From assembly GCF_904849725.1 (NCBI RefSeq), contig NC_058522.1:438803529-438867528 (forward strand): a stretch of DNA of 64,000 nucleotides. Reading direction: 5' to 3'. Both the position numbers and the translations under genes were made by a program. Positions within the stretch are counted from its first letter, which is position 1; the number at the start of each line of letters is the position of its first letter. Of this stretch, positions 34,796 to 47,481 are shown in pieces. This DNA is from Hordeum vulgare subsp. vulgare. Taxonomy: Eukaryota > Streptophyta > Magnoliopsida > Poales > Poaceae. The notes beneath the pieces were generated by a model. It saw only the letters and a program-made list of their open reading frames with translations. It did no database searches and was not told where the DNA came from.

Positions 34796-35465
34796 TAGAT
34801 TGATCGCTAACCTGTGGAGGGGTTGGAATATATAGAGTACCCTCACGTTACCATGGGTCGAGGATGCGCAAGGATAACAAAACCCCCAAACACTCCTCCT
34901 CGGGGTACTTGTCTCTTTGTGAATTTCCTAACTAGATAAAGAGTTATCGATAATAAGTGTATGAGTTCTTCGGACTAATGCGAGTATTCGTTTGTTGGCA
35001 CTTTCATCATCCATATTTTGCTAGCCTCTTTGGTATCGTGCATTGCCCTTTCTCATCTTGGGAGTTGGTGCAAACTTCGTCGGTGCATCCAAACCCTTGG
35101 CATGATACGCTCTGTCATCATAAGCCTCATTATATCCTTCCTCAAAACAGCCACCATACCTACTTATTAAGGCATTTCCATAGCCTTTTCGAGATACATT
35201 GCCATCCAACATCCACCATATCATGACTTGATCTTCATGTCATACATGCTTTTGCTTGATCGAGGAGCCGCATGCTAGTTGGGCCTTTCCCTTATTATTG
35301 GTACATGACGTGCTAGTTTGATTGCATATCCTGCTACACTGGCAGAGGCATGCATTTGCATACATCATGATAGTTTTCATTTGTCTTTATGTGAGTACTT
35401 CTTATAAAGTGTGATGATCTTCTCTTTATTATTGTAAAACATAGAGTGTTGCCCTTAAGTGAGGA

Positions 35466-35537
35466 AAAGATCCCAAAGAGGACAGATTAAAAGATCCCAA
35501 AGAGGACACATTAAAAGATCCCAAAGAGGACAAATGA
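35466..35537 (+). repeat. Three tandem copies of a 24-bp unit
   Basis: AAAGATCCCAAAGAGGACAG followed by ATTA, then the same with ACAC ATTA, then ACAA ATGA. A fourth, degenerate relative follows as AGAGCCAAAGAGGCCAC. Gypsy-B has a related stretch at 17990-18120. Confidence 0.85.
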
Positions 35538-36393
35538 GAGATAAATAGAAAGAGCCAAAGAGGCCACAAAAAATAAGAAAAAGAGAGAGAAGGGGGCAAC
35601 ACTACTATTCCTTTTGAAAGATCCACACTCGTACCCCATTGTTACATTTGTACTTCATAGACATTATCATTCATGCATAACTATGCGGGACCCTTACACT
35701 ACAAAACTTGGCTTGTATATTCCAATGACGAGCCTCCTCAAATGAGCTCTAGGTCTTCATGAGCAAGCAAGTTGGATGCACCCCCACTAGTTCCATTGGA
35801 GAGCTTACCTTAGCTCATATGTGCATCCGTTGCATGGCAATCCCTACTCCTCACATCATATCTATCATTTGGCTTTCTCTTGCCTATGGTTGTCCTCATT
35901 GATGTGAGCCTTTCACACCCTTTTTGTCTTCCTTCCCCATCATTATTCTATTTGCCATCCTAAGTGCCAACATATATTGCTTGCGCTCATCTATTGCATG
36001 AGTGCTCAAAGTCGAAAGGGAGAGGACCATTTTGACTTGTGCGTGACTAGTGGTCTCGGGATGAGTCAAAATAAGGTCCCGAAGGAGACCAAGTGTGAAA
36101 GTTTAGTAGATTGAGTTCTCAACTAAAAAAATATTTTATGCTCTAAACCCATCTCTCATTTCTTGCACGCAAACACCTTTTGGAGACATTCGAGTCACAG
36201 ACAACGAGAGCTCTTGCACCTTTATGTTCTTACTTTGCTAATTTCAATAATAAATATAGACTCTTGCTTGTTATTGTCTTGACTTGAATTGCATATCTTA
36301 GTTGCTTTACTTTGAAGTTCTTATATGTGTGTTAGCATGTCACCTCAGAAATTATTGTGTTATCATTTACCTACTCGAGGATGAGTAGGAATT

Positions 36394-36407
36394 AAGCCTG
36401 GGGATGT
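36394..36407 (+). promoter_or_regulatory. Polypurine tract of Gypsy-D
   Basis: AAGCCTGGGGATGT next to the 3' LTR start. It is the equivalent of TAAGCTTGGGGATGCT in Gypsy-B. Confidence 0.6.
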
Positions 36408-37361
36408 CGGTACGTCCCAAACGTATCTATAATGTGTGCTTGTTCCATGATCTTTTGGATGACATTGTTATATATTTTGCTACATTTTTATATCTTTTTA
36501 CACAAATTTGGACTAACCTACTAGCTCAGTGCACCCAGTGCCAGTTTCTGTCTGCTAATGTCTTTTTTGCAGGTTTTTACCCAAATTTCCACAACCCCAA
36601 AAATCTCGAGAAAAATATATAAAAATTAGCGTGATGGAAGCTTCCGGAGCATAAAAGATGGGCCAGAGGGGAGCCAGGGGCTGCCCAGGCGACCTCCCGG
36701 CGCGGCCTGGCCCCTGGCCGCGCCCACAGACCGCCTAGGTGGGCCCCACCTCCTCTGACGCCCTCCTTTGGCCTACATTTACCCCTCTGATCGGAAACCC
36801 TTCCATCATATCCAGAATCATGAATTTCTCCATCGTTCCACCGCCGCAGCATTCATAGATCCGGAGCGTCAGGAGACCTCTTCCCAGCACCCTGTCGGAG
36901 GGAGGATTGACCTTCGAGAGCTTCTCCACCATCATGGACGCTTCCCGGATGTGCCATGAGTAGTCCTCCTTGGACCATGAGTCCATGACCAGTAGCTATG
37001 TGATGTCTTCTCTCCAATCTCGTGCTTCAATGATTAGCCCTTCTGAGCTGCCCTACATGATTAATGCATCTATGTAATTTTCCTGCTATTGCTATACTCG
37101 GTTTGCTGGGATCCGATGGAATTATGAGATTATGTTCATATTGTGATGATTATTTGATTATCCTTTTATATTATGTTCTTTAGTGATTCATGCATGTTCT
37201 CCGTTGCTCTTTATTGCTTTGGACGAGTAGTAGATTGTAACTCCTAGAGGGAGCGCTATGCATGATTGTGGGTTCATGCCCCCTGATATCTAGCTTGAGT
37301 GACACAAACATGAGACTAGGGGATGTGTTGTTGCCACCAGGGCGAAAACAACGGTGCTTGT
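36408..37361 (+). repeat. 3' LTR of Gypsy-D, first part
   Basis: Aligns with 30597-31556. It ends at 37361 with CTTGT, the TSD of Angela-2. The second part is 55582-56278. The terminus is CGGTACGTC instead of TGATACGTC. Confidence 0.85.
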
Positions 37362-37912
37362 TGTTGGGTAACGTAGCATAAATTCAAAAAAAATTCTACG
37401 CATATTCAGATCTTCCTATGGAGAGACCAGCAACGAGAGAGGGGTGAGTGCTTCTTCATACCTTTGAAGATCACTAAGCGGAAGCGTTGCTAGAACGCGG
37501 TTGATGGAGTAGTACTCGCGGCGATTCAGATTGTGGTGTGATTCCGATCTAGTGCTGAACCACGGCACCTCTGCGTTCAACACACGTGCAGCCCGGTGAC
37601 GTCTCCTGCACCTTGATCCAGCAAGGAGGAGGGAGAGGTTGGGGAAGATCTCCGGCAGCACGACGGCGTGGTGTCGATGGAGAGACGAGGTCTCCCGGCA
37701 GGGCTTCGCCAAGCACCAACAGAGAGGAGGAGAAAGAAGAGCAGGGCTGCGCCGAGGGAGAGGCAGATTGGTGTCCCCAACAGCCCAAAGTGCCCACTAC
37801 ATATAGGGGGAGGGAGGGGCTGCGCCCCCTTGAGGGTTTCCCTCTCGTGGGAGGGGCGGCAACCCTAGATGGGGAGGAGGTGCCGCGGCCAGGAGGGGAG
37901 GAGGGGTGGCGC

Positions 37913-40900
37913 TGTGACAGCCCGATGCCGACGTTCCAGAAGATTCCCCTTTATTTCCGTTTCCGTCGTGTGATTAGTTTTATTTGTTGAATCATCATTT
38001 AGTTTGCATCGTCGCATCATGCATGGCATCATGTCACCTGTGTTTTGTCGGTGTTGCTTGTTGCTCCGTGTTGTTGGGTGTTAGTGCTTTGTGAGTGTGA
38101 CGTCGTTTGTCGGCGTGATGAGAGTGTGTGCTTGAGAGCCACCGCTAACCCCTTTTGCACTGAGGACCTAAGACCTTTACTCCCCCTCTCCCTCTTATTT
38201 CGTTTTTGCGGTTGGCTAAAGTTTCCCGTTCTAAACCCCTATTCAAAAGGGGTTCGTCTTCTTCTTTTCAATAAAAGTCCTTTTATTAAATGTGGGGGTA
38301 ACCCCTTGGGTTTCCTTTATTTTTCCTTTTGTTTATTTTTCAAACTAGAGTCTCATTTTAATTGTAAAAGGGTTTTTATTTTTTTATATTTTACAAAAAA
38401 AGATTTATTTTATTCTTCAAAAGGTTTTATTTTTATTCGTTAAAAATGCCCAATCTATTTTATAGTTGGGTATATTTTTAAAGGAGTCAAAAGGCATTTT
38501 TTTTATTTTGTTAAAACCTTTATTTTGTTGGTTGTTTTCTCTTTTTAAAAAGAAACCAAAAGAGAGAGGAGGAGGCCCAGCTGGCAAGGCCCAAGCATCC
38601 CAGGCCACAACCCTAGCGCCCTCGTCCCGATCCCCTTTTCCCAGCGTCTTCTCCCTCTCCTGCCCGATACCATCTCCCCTTTCCTCCCGTAATACCGCAG
38701 CCTCGAATGCTTGTCGCCCTGGCCTCCCGTGCTTCACCCCGTCGCCAGTAGCTGGTCGTCTCCCGCGCGCCACCTTGCCCCTCTCTCTCGCGGGTCGCCG
38801 TGCCCCATGCCCCGCGCGGCAAGCCTCTGCCCGAGCTGCCCTGTGTCGTGCTCGCCTCTGCCATGGGCGCAAGGGTCGCCGCCGCTGGCCTCCCTTCGCC
38901 GATCCCTCAGCCCCGCCTGTGCCCTCCGCCAGCGCCGCAGCCCCCTGCACCCGTGCCCCGCTGACCCCGCGCAGCCGCCGCCATGGTGTTCTCCCCTGGC
39001 CTCCCACGCCGCGCAGGTGCCGTGCCGCCCTGGCCTCCCATGGTCGCCGCCCAGCGCCCGCCTGCAGCATCTCCCGCCGGCTGCTTTGCCCCGCGGCCGC
39101 CGTGCTGCTGTCCCCCGCTGCCGCGCCGCTGCCAAGACCTCCAGGACGCCGACGCAACCCCTGGGGCCAGTTCCCATGCCGACCTCCTCCGCCTTGCTTC
39201 TCCTGCTGCCGTGCTTGCCTAATGTCGTGGCTGCCTAGCTGCTTGGAGTTGCTCTTGTTGCGTTTTGCTGTTGCTATTGCAATACCTGTTGTCGATGCCC
39301 TATTGCTGTTGCTGCTGGCCTGCTGCTGCATGTTGTAGTTGCTGCTATGCTGCGCCTGTAGCTGTTGCCTGTCGCTGGCTGCTGCTGTAGCTGCTAGACG
39401 GAGCTGATGCAGCTGCTGCTTGCCTACAGATGCTGGCTACCGTTGCTTGTCGTAGCTGCTTGCTATCTGTAGCGGCCTGTTAGGAGCTGATGCTTGCTGC
39501 TTGCTGCGAGGTTAGTTGTTGCGTTGCCTGCTTGCCGTTTTGTTGCTGCTGGTAGATGCTGGTGCTGATGCTATTTGCCGCTAGCCGCTGATGTTGTTGC
39601 AGCGTTTTGATGTGTCGCTGTTGCTAGCTGATAATTTTGCTGTTAGATGCTAGGCTAGTTGCTAGTTGCTGCCGCCTACCGCCAACGGTTGTTGTCGTTG
39701 CTGCTAGCTGCCATTGCTAGTTGCTTTTGCTAGTAGTTGCTGTTGCTAGCTGCTTGATGCTGGCTGAGCTTGCTAGTTGATGTTGCTTATCGCGTAGGCT
39801 GCTAGCTATTGCGTATTGCTATCGCTGGTGGCCGTCGCCGAAGACCGCGTGCACCATCCCCGCCGCCGTGGGTCATCGACAAGTTCGCCGCGAGTACCAC
39901 GTCGTCCTCGACGACCCCGACCATATTCGGAAAAAACGAGTTCGACTACCGTCGCCGAAGACCGTGAACCACGACGCCAAGCGAACGACTACCATCGACA
40001 AGACCCGAGTACCACGACGACCACGACTTCAACGACGTTCGCTACGAACCGATCCGCTCCGATATGCACACGTCGAAGGTATACCGATGAGACGTGGCCG
40101 AGAACCGTATTCATGTGATGTATGAGATGATTATGTTTGCGCCTTATGTTGTCGTTGCACGTGTTCCTCTTGTTGAGCCCCGACACATGGGAACCCGGTA
40201 ACCGGGATCACCCCATCTTTATTTATCGTTACCGCACGCGCTCCCTATTTGTTGGCACGATATCTCGATGAGTTGTCGTGATAGGAATGTTCCCGTGGCA
40301 TCGTTTCCGATTTGCCGCCATGGTCCCCTTTCGCTCGTCGTGGCGACACTTGTTTCTGTCTCTTCTTGCCGTGGTGTTGATGAACTCGCATGCATGACGC
40401 ATTCATGGCATATATCATGTGTTGCATGCCTCTTGTGCCGTAGCTCCGATCTATGCGCCGCGTGTTAACCGACTAGGATGTCACGTAGGATCATCGCTTC
40501 ACCCCTTGCCATGTTAACAATATTTAATATGGTGTGTTAAATAATCGAGAGTGAATTAAATAATTAATCGTGGAGTTTCGTCGATATGCAACCCGTTGCA
40601 TATCGAGCTTCACTTAATGTGGTGAGTTTGAGTGAGGTGAATTGCCATGCCATCCCTTGCATTTTGATCTGGTCATGCATCATATTAGGGTTTGCAACAT
40701 GTCTTGCTTTTGTCGTGGCGAATATTTGTGTTGATGTTTGTTTCCGGTTTGCCCGTCTTGATAGAGTTCCGCAAGCGTGTCGGAATGTGAGGACCCGTTC
40801 GACTACCATTACTATCATTGCCATGCTAGTTTATCGCTTCTATCGTTTATGTCTCGTTGCCTACCACTTGTTAAATATCAGCCTCTCAACAATGCCATGA

Positions 40901-42450
40901 TTACCTTCACCCTGTTCGACCTAGCAAACCACTGATTGGCTATGTTACTGCTTGCTTAACCTTGTTGTTAGCGTTGCTAGTTGCAGGTGCAGATGCTTCG
41001 ATGTGATAACATGGGTTCCTTGTCATATCACCATATTTAAATGCTATTTAATTTAATGCACCTATATACTTGGTAAAAGGTGGAAGGCTCGGCCTTTCTA
41101 GCCTGGTGTTTTGTTCCACCTTTGCCCCCTTAGTTTCGGCTACCGGTGTTATGTTCCATAAAGAGTGCTCCTAACACGATCGGGGTTGTTGTGGGGACCC
41201 CCTTGATAATTCGGTTTAGATTAAAGCTGGTCTGGCAAGGCCCAAATTTGGTACTACATTTGCCTAATAACTAATGAACTGCATAGGGAGTAATTAACCC
41301 GAGGATAATTTAATCAACCCCCGGGCCAGTGCTCCTCATGAGTGTTGGCCCCACCTGAGCGATGTCTGGCGCCCCTCTAGTCACCTGGAGGTTTAGCGAT
41401 CCCGACGTCTAGCTCATCCGCCGTGTCCTGAGAACGAGGTACGCGACTCCTATCGGGATCGTCGACACGTCGGGCGGCCTTGCTGGATTAGTTTTACCTT
41501 TGACGAGATATCTTGTGCATAGGGATTCCGGTGATGCTTTGGGTAATCTCAGAGTTGAAGTTTTCCACTAGGGATTCCGACGAGATCGTGAGCTTCCTGA
41601 TTGAGGATTTCTATGCGGCTTGTGGTAACTTGTGATGGACTAGTTGGAGCACCCCTGCAGGGTTAAATCTTTTCGGAAAGCCGTGCCCGCGGTTATGTGG
41701 CAACGTGGAAGCTTTGTTTAACACTGGTTCTAGATAACTTGAAGTTAATTTAATTAAAATATGCCAACTGAGTGCGTAACCGTGACTGTCTCTTTCGTGA
41801 GTTCCTTCTCCAATCGAGGACACGGTGGGGTTATGTCTGACGTAGGTAGGTGTTCAGGATCATTCATTTGATCATTAGTAGACACGTCCGTTATGCGTAG
41901 ATCTTCCCTCTCTTATTTCTTGTACTGGTAAGTTAGCCACCAAATATATGCTTAGCCGCTGTTGCAACCTCACCAGTTAACCATGCCTCACCCATTAAGC
42001 TTTGATAGTCTTGATACCTTTGGAAATGAGATTGATGAGTCCCCTGTGGCTCACAGATTACTACAACACCAGTTGCAGGTACAGGTAAAGGTTACTTGAC
42101 GCGAGCGCGTTGATTGTTCATTTGGAGTTGCTTCTTCTTCTTCTTATTCATCGATCTAGGATGGGTTCCAGGCCGGCAGCCTGGGATAGCAGGGATGGAC
42201 GTCGTTCTTATTTTTCTCGTTTGTTTTCGTCCGTAGTCGGACCCTGCTCTTACTCTTGATGATTATGTAATGTATTGATGTGACTCTAATGTAGCTTGTG
42301 GCGAGTGTAAGCCAATTCTATTATATATCTCTTCTTTTCAGTACATGTACTTGTAACGATATCCATTCTTGCGACACGACGAGATGCGCTTCTATCCCTG
42401 ACGAGGCCTTCGTACCAAATTGAGAATAGGGTCGCATCTTGGGCGTGACA
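37913..42450 (+). mobile_element. Sukkula-type solo LTR (plus orientation), TSD GGCGC/GGCAC
   Basis: 4538 bp, beginning TGTGACAGCCCGATGCCGAC and ending GGTCGCATCTTGGGCGTGACA. The terminal phrase corresponds to what I recall of the barley Sukkula LTR primer (AGGGTCGCATCTTGGGCGTG). Flanks GGCGC and GGCAC differ by one G/A change. No internal region is present, so it is a solo LTR, inserted in the 3' LTR of Angela-2. The middle is low-complexity (TTGCTG/GCTGTTGC words, 39240-39830). Large overlapping open frames on both strands at 38417-39338 come from GC-rich composition and show no domain. Confidence 0.82.
39240..39830. repeat. GCTGTTGC/TGCTAG low-complexity region
   Basis: Nearly 600 bp of short words such as TTGCTGTTGCTAG, GCTGCTAGCTG and GATGCTGG in changing order. 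No single period dominates. It is absent from the corresponding middle of the other Sukkula-type LTR. Confidence 0.7.
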
Positions 42451-43657
42451 GGCACACCCTTCTGGTGGGCCTTAGGCCCACCTGCGCTAGGGTTCCCCCC
42501 CCCCTTCCCCCCTCTTCTTGCTCCATGGGCTAAGTGTGGGGGGCACACCAGCAAATCTACGGGCTGGTTCACTTGGCCCATCTAGCCTCCCGAGGTCGTG
42601 GCCCCCTTCCGGTGGTCCCGGTGGTCCCGGTACGATACCGGCGACGCCCGAAACACTTCCAGTTTCCAAAACCATCCGTCCTATATATCAATCTTTACCT
42701 CCGGACCATTCCGGAGCTCCTCGTGACGTCCAAGATCTCATCCGGGACTCCGAACAACTTTTGATAACCCCGTCTAACAATTCCCTATAACCCTAGTGTC
42801 ATCGAACCTTAAGTGTGTAGACCCTACGGGTTCGGGAGACAGGCAGACATGACCGAGACACCTCTCCGGCCAATAACCATCACCGGTGTCTCGATACCCA
42901 TGGTGGCTCCCACTTGCTCCACGATGATCTCATTGGATGAACCACGATGTAAAGGATTCAATCAATCCCGTATACAATTCCCTTTGTCTATTGGTATAGA
43001 ACTTGCCCGAGATTCGATCGTCGGTATACCTATACCTTGTTCAATCTCATTACCGGTAAGTCTCTTTACTCGTTCCGTAGCACGTCATCGTGTGACTAAC
43101 TCCTTAGTCACATTGAGCTCATGATGATATTCTACCGAGTGGGCCCAGAGATACCTCTCCGTCACACGGAGTGACAAATCCCGATCTCGATTCGTACCAA
43201 CCCAACAGACACTTTCGGAGATACCCGTAGTGCACCTTTATAGTCACCCAGTTACATTGTGACGTTTGATACACCCAAAGCACTCCTACGGTATCCGGGA
43301 GTTGCACAATCTCACGGTCGAAGGAAAAGATACTTGACATTAGAAAAGCTTTAGCATACAAACAATACGGTCTAGTGCTATGCTTAGGATTGGGTCTCGT
43401 CCATCACTTCATTCTCCCAATGATGTGATCCCGTTATCAATGACATCTCATGCCTATGATCAGGAAACCATGATCATCTATTGACTAACGAGCCAGCCAA
43501 CCAGAGGCTTGCTAGGGACACATTGTGATCTATTTATTCACACATGTATTACTGTTTCCTGTTAATACAATTATAGCATGAACAATAGACGATTATCATG
43601 AACAAGGAAATATGATAATAACCATTTTATTATTGCCTCTAGGGCATATTTCCAACA

Positions 43658-43673
43658 GTCTCCCACTTGCACT
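43658..43673 (-). promoter_or_regulatory. Polypurine tract of Angela-2
   Basis: Minus strand AGTGCAAGTGGGAGAC next to the 3' LTR, identical to 2960-2975. Confidence 0.88.
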
Positions 43674-43689
43674 AGAGTCAATAATCTAG

Positions 43690-44472
43690 TTACATTGTGA
43701 TGTATCGAAAACCCATAGCATTATGGTGTTGATCATGTTTTGCTCTTGGAAGAGGTTTAGTCAACGGGTCTGCAACATTCAGATCCGTGTGTACTTTACA
43801 AATCTCTATTACTCCACCCTGGACATGGTCCTGGATGGAGTTGTAGCGGCGTTTGATGTGCTTCGTCTTCCGGTGAAACCTGGGCTCCTTGGCTATGGCA
43901 ATGACCCGAGTGTTATCACAGAAGAGTGTCATTGGACCCGACGTGCTTGGAACCACTCCAAGGTTGGTGATGAGCTCCTTCATCCAAATTCCTTCATGAG
44001 CTGCTTCTGAAGCAGCTATGTACTCCGCTTCACATGTAGATGCTGCCACAACTTCTTGCTTGCTGCTGCACCAGCTCACTGCCCCACCATTCAAAACATA
44101 TACGTATCCGGTCTGTGCCTTAGAGTCATCCGGATCTGTGTCGAAGCTAGCATCAACGTAACCCTTTACGACGAGCTCTTCGTCACCTTCATAAACGAGA
44201 AACATCTCCTTAGTCCTCTTAGGGTAATTAAGGATATTCTTGACTGTTGTCCAGTGTTCCATACCGGGATCACTTTGGTACCTCCCTACCAAACTTATGG
44301 CAAGGTTTATATCAGGTCTGGTACACAGCATATCATACACTAGAGAGCCTACGGCTGAAGCGTAGGGGACAGTACTCTTCTTTTCTCTATCTGCTATCGT
44401 GGTTGGTGACTGAGTCTTACTCAATCTTATACCTTGCAAAACTGGCAAGAACCCTTTCTTTGAGTTTTCCAT
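43690..44472 (-). pseudogene. Angela-2 pol: end of RT linker and RNase H
   Basis: 260 codons open. The first residues MENSKKGFLPV continue from the RT segment after a TAG at 44478. RNase H motifs of Copia are clear: YVDASFDTDPDDSKAQTGYV (first acidic residue), SSKQEVVAASTCEAEYIAAS (second) and FCDN...KHIKRRYN near the end. A frame stop after GFRYITM lies 17 bp from the PPT, so the C-terminus looks complete. It is labelled a pseudogene because the polyprotein upstream has two stops, a frameshift and an insertion. Confidence 0.82.
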
Positions 44473-44478
44473 ATTGAA

Positions 44479-44931
44479 CTACTTCAATATCTTGTCAAGG
44501 TATGTACTTTGCGAAAGACCTATGAGGCGTCTCGATCTATCTCTATAGATCTTGATGCCTAATATATATGCAGCTTGTCCAAGGTCCTTCATTGAAAAAC
44601 TCTTGTTCAAATAGGCCTTTATGCTCTCCAACATCTCTATGTTATTCCCCATCAATAATATGTCATCCACATACAGTATCAGGAAATCTATAGAGCTCCC
44701 ACTCACTTTCTTGTACAGACAGGCTTCTCCATAAACCTGTATGAACCCAAACGCTTTAATCACCTCATTAAAGCGAATGTTCCAACTCCGAGATGCTTGC
44801 ACCAGCCCATAGATGGAGCGCTGGAGCTTGCACACTTTTTTAGCACCCTTAGGGTCGACAAAACCTTCTGGTTGCATCATATACAACTCTTCCTTAAGGT
44901 TCCCGTTAAGGAACGTTGTTTTGACGTCCAT
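44479..44931 (-). pseudogene. Angela-2 pol: reverse transcriptase core
   Basis: 150 codons between two in-frame TAG stops (44940s and 44478). It carries [32 protein letters not shown] and [14 protein letters not shown] (the YVDD catalytic box), then [14 protein letters not shown] and [10 protein letters not shown]. Catalytic Asp residues are all present. The segment continues directly from the large frame above it: the first stop falls at AAF-stop-DYEIWQ. Confidence 0.85.
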
Positions 44932-44949
44932 TTGCCAAATTTCATAATC

Positions 44950-47180
44950 CTAAAAGGCGGCAATTGCTAACATGATTCGGACTGATTTCAGCTCCGCTAC
45001 GGGAGAGAAAGTCTCTTCGTAGTCAATCCCTTGAATTTGTCGAAAACCCTTTGCGACAAGTCGTCCTTTATAAACGGTTACATTACCGTTTGCATCAGTC
45101 TTCGTCTTGAAGATCCATTTATTTTCTATGGCTCGCCGGTCATCGGGCAAGTCCACCAAAGTCCATACTTTGTTCTCATACATGGATCCTATCTCAGATT
45201 TCATAGCTTCAAGCCATTTGTTGGAATCCGGGCCCGCCATCGCTTCTTCATAGTTCGAAGGTTCACCGTTGACTAACAACATGATTTCCATTAAAGGGTT
45301 GCCGTACCACTCTGGTGTGGAGCGTACCCTTGTGGACCTTCGCGGCTCAGTAATAACTTGATCCAGAGCTTCATGATCATTATCATTAACTTCCTCTTCA
45401 GTTGGTGTAGGCGCCATAGGAACAACTTCCCGCGCTGCGCTACTATCCTGTTCGAGAAGGGGTGTAATTACCTCGTCAAGTTCTACCTTCCTCCCACTTA
45501 CTTCTTTCGAGAGAAACTCTTTCTCTAGAAAGGATCCGTTCTTGGCAACAAAAGTTTTACCTTCGGATCTAAGATAGAAGGTATACCCAATAGTTTCCTT
45601 AGGGTATCCTATGAATATGCATTTCTCCTCTTTGGGTTCAAGCTTTTCTAGTTCAAGTTTCTTCACATAAGCATCGCAGCCCCAAACTTTAAGAAACGAC
45701 AACTTAGGTTTCTTGCCAAACCATAGTTCATACGGTGTCGTCTCAACAGATTTAGACGGTGCCCTATTTAAAGTGAATGCTGCAGTTTCTAATGCATGTC
45801 CCCAAAATGATAGCGGTAAGTCGGTAAGAGACATCATAGATCGTACCATATCTAATAAAGTGCGATTACGACGTTCACACACTCCGTTGAGTTGCGGTGT
45901 GCCAGGCGACGTCAGTTGTGAAACGATTCCACACTTCCTTAGGTGTGTGCCAAACTCGTGACTCAAATATTCTCCTCCACGATTAGATCGTAGACACTTA
46001 ATTTTTCTGTCACGTTGATTCTCGACCTCACTCTGAAATTCCTTGAACTTTTTAAATGTCTCAGATTTGTGCTTCATCAAGTAGATATACCCATACCTAC
46101 TCAAGTCATCGGTGAGAGTGAGAACATAACGATAGCCATCGCGAGCTTCAACGTTCATTGGACCACACACATCAGTATGTATTATTTCCAATAAGTCGGT
46201 TGCTCTCTTCATTATTCCTGAGAATGGGGTCTTAGTCATCTTGCCCATGAGGCACGGTTCACATGTGTCAAATGATTCAAAGTCAAGAGACTCTAATAGT
46301 CCATCAGTATGGAGCTTCTTCATGCGCTTAACACCGATATGACCAAGGCGGCAGTGCCACAAGTATGTGGGACTATCATTATCAACTTTACATCTTTTGG
46401 TACTCACACTATGAATATGCATAACATCACGATCGAGATTCATCAAGAATAAGCCATTCACCAGCGGAGCATGACCATAAAACATATCACTCATATAAAT
46501 AGAACAACCATTATTCTCTGACTTAAATGAGTAGCCGTCTCGCATTAAGAAAGACCCTGATACAATATTCATGCTCAAAGATGGTACTAAATAACAATTA
46601 TTAAGGTTTAAAACTAATCCCGACGGTAGATGTAGAGGTAGCGTGCCGACGGCGATCACATCGACCTTGGAGCCATTCCCGACGCGCATCGTCACCTCGT
46701 CCTTGGCCACTCTCCGCTTATTCCGTAATTCCTGCTTTGAGTTGCAAATGTGAGCAACAACACCGGTATCAAATACCCATGAGCTACTACGAGCGCTGGT
46801 AAGGTACACATCAATAACATGTATATCACATATACCTTTAATGTTGCCGGCCTTCTTGTCCGCTAAGTATTTGGGGTAGTTCCGCTTCCAGTGACCTTTT
46901 CCCTTGCAATAGAAGCACTCAGTCTCAGGCTTGGGTCCATTCTTTTTCTTCTTCCCGGCATCTAGCTTACCGAGCGCGGCAACGACTTTGTCGTCTTTCT
47001 TGAAGTTCTTCTTACCCTTGCCCTTCTTGAAACTAGTGGTCTTGTTGACCATCAACACTTGATGCTCTTTCTTGATTTCTACTTCTGCAGACTTGAGCAT
47101 CGAGTACAACTCGGGAATGGTCTTCTCCACCCCTTGCATGTTGTAGCTCATCACAAAACCTTTGTAGCTTGGTGGGAGAG
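44950..47180 (-). pseudogene. Angela-2 gag C-terminus, protease, integrase and RT start
   Basis: About 743 codons open on the 3' side of the Sukkula insertion. Residues counted from the first Met at 47211: gag end (14-58), Lys-rich stretch, zinc knuckle CFYCKGKGHWKRNY at 99-112 with the last Cys changed to Tyr, protease VFDTG with D148, pre-integrase WHCRLGH with the HHCC zinc site (H286, H291, C317, C320), integrase core D347, N410 and E446 where the second catalytic Asp is now Asn (RSNRGGEY), GKKP chromodomain-like linker, then RT start KWIFKTKTDANGN, KGRLVAKGF and TFSPV. The first 11 codons lie in Sukkula DNA and are not native. Confidence 0.88.
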
Positions 47181-47481
47181 TGTTACGCCCCAGATGCGAC
47201 CCTATCCTCAATTTGGCACGAAAACCTCGTCACGGATAGAAGCGCATCTCGTCGTGTCGCCAGAATTGATATCGTTACAAGTACATGTACTGAAAAGAAG
47301 AGATATATATACAGAGTTGGCTTACACTCGCCACAAGCTACATCAGATTGACATCAGTACATTACATAATCATCAAGAGTAAGAGCAGGGTCCGACTACG
47401 GATGAAAACAAACGACAAAAGAAGAACGACGTCCATCCTTGCTATGCCAGGCTGCCGGCCTGGAACCCATCCTAGATCCAT

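Larger units (their letters stand above)
33419..36393 (+). other. Gypsy-D 3' internal region without coding capacity
   Basis: Noncoding, 3 kb. It has two near-identical AGCTTGGGGATGCCCCC blocks at 33988 and 34043, the MITE at 34637, a 24-bp triplet repeat at 35466, and an ending ACTCGAGGATGAGTAGGAAT like the RC of 17215-17240 in Gypsy-B. Short open frames are unsupported. Confidence 0.6.
37362..43657 (-). repeat. 3' LTR of Angela-2, interrupted
   Basis: Parts 37362-37912 and 42456-43657 together give about 1.75 kb that align with 53804-55576. The break is at GTGGCGC/ACCCTTCTGG. Several GC-rich open frames here are shadows. Confidence 0.9.

Noticed and set aside
38417..39338. Overlapping 304-aa (minus) and 290-aa (plus) open frames in a GC-rich part of the Sukkula-type LTR
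   Set aside because: Both strands are open because of high GC content. The translations are Pro/Arg/Ala-rich with no domain, and the corresponding part of the other LTR copy does not preserve either frame.
47059..47382. 107-aa plus-strand open frame crossing the Sukkula border
   Set aside because: It spans an insertion junction and is antisense to Angela-2 gag.
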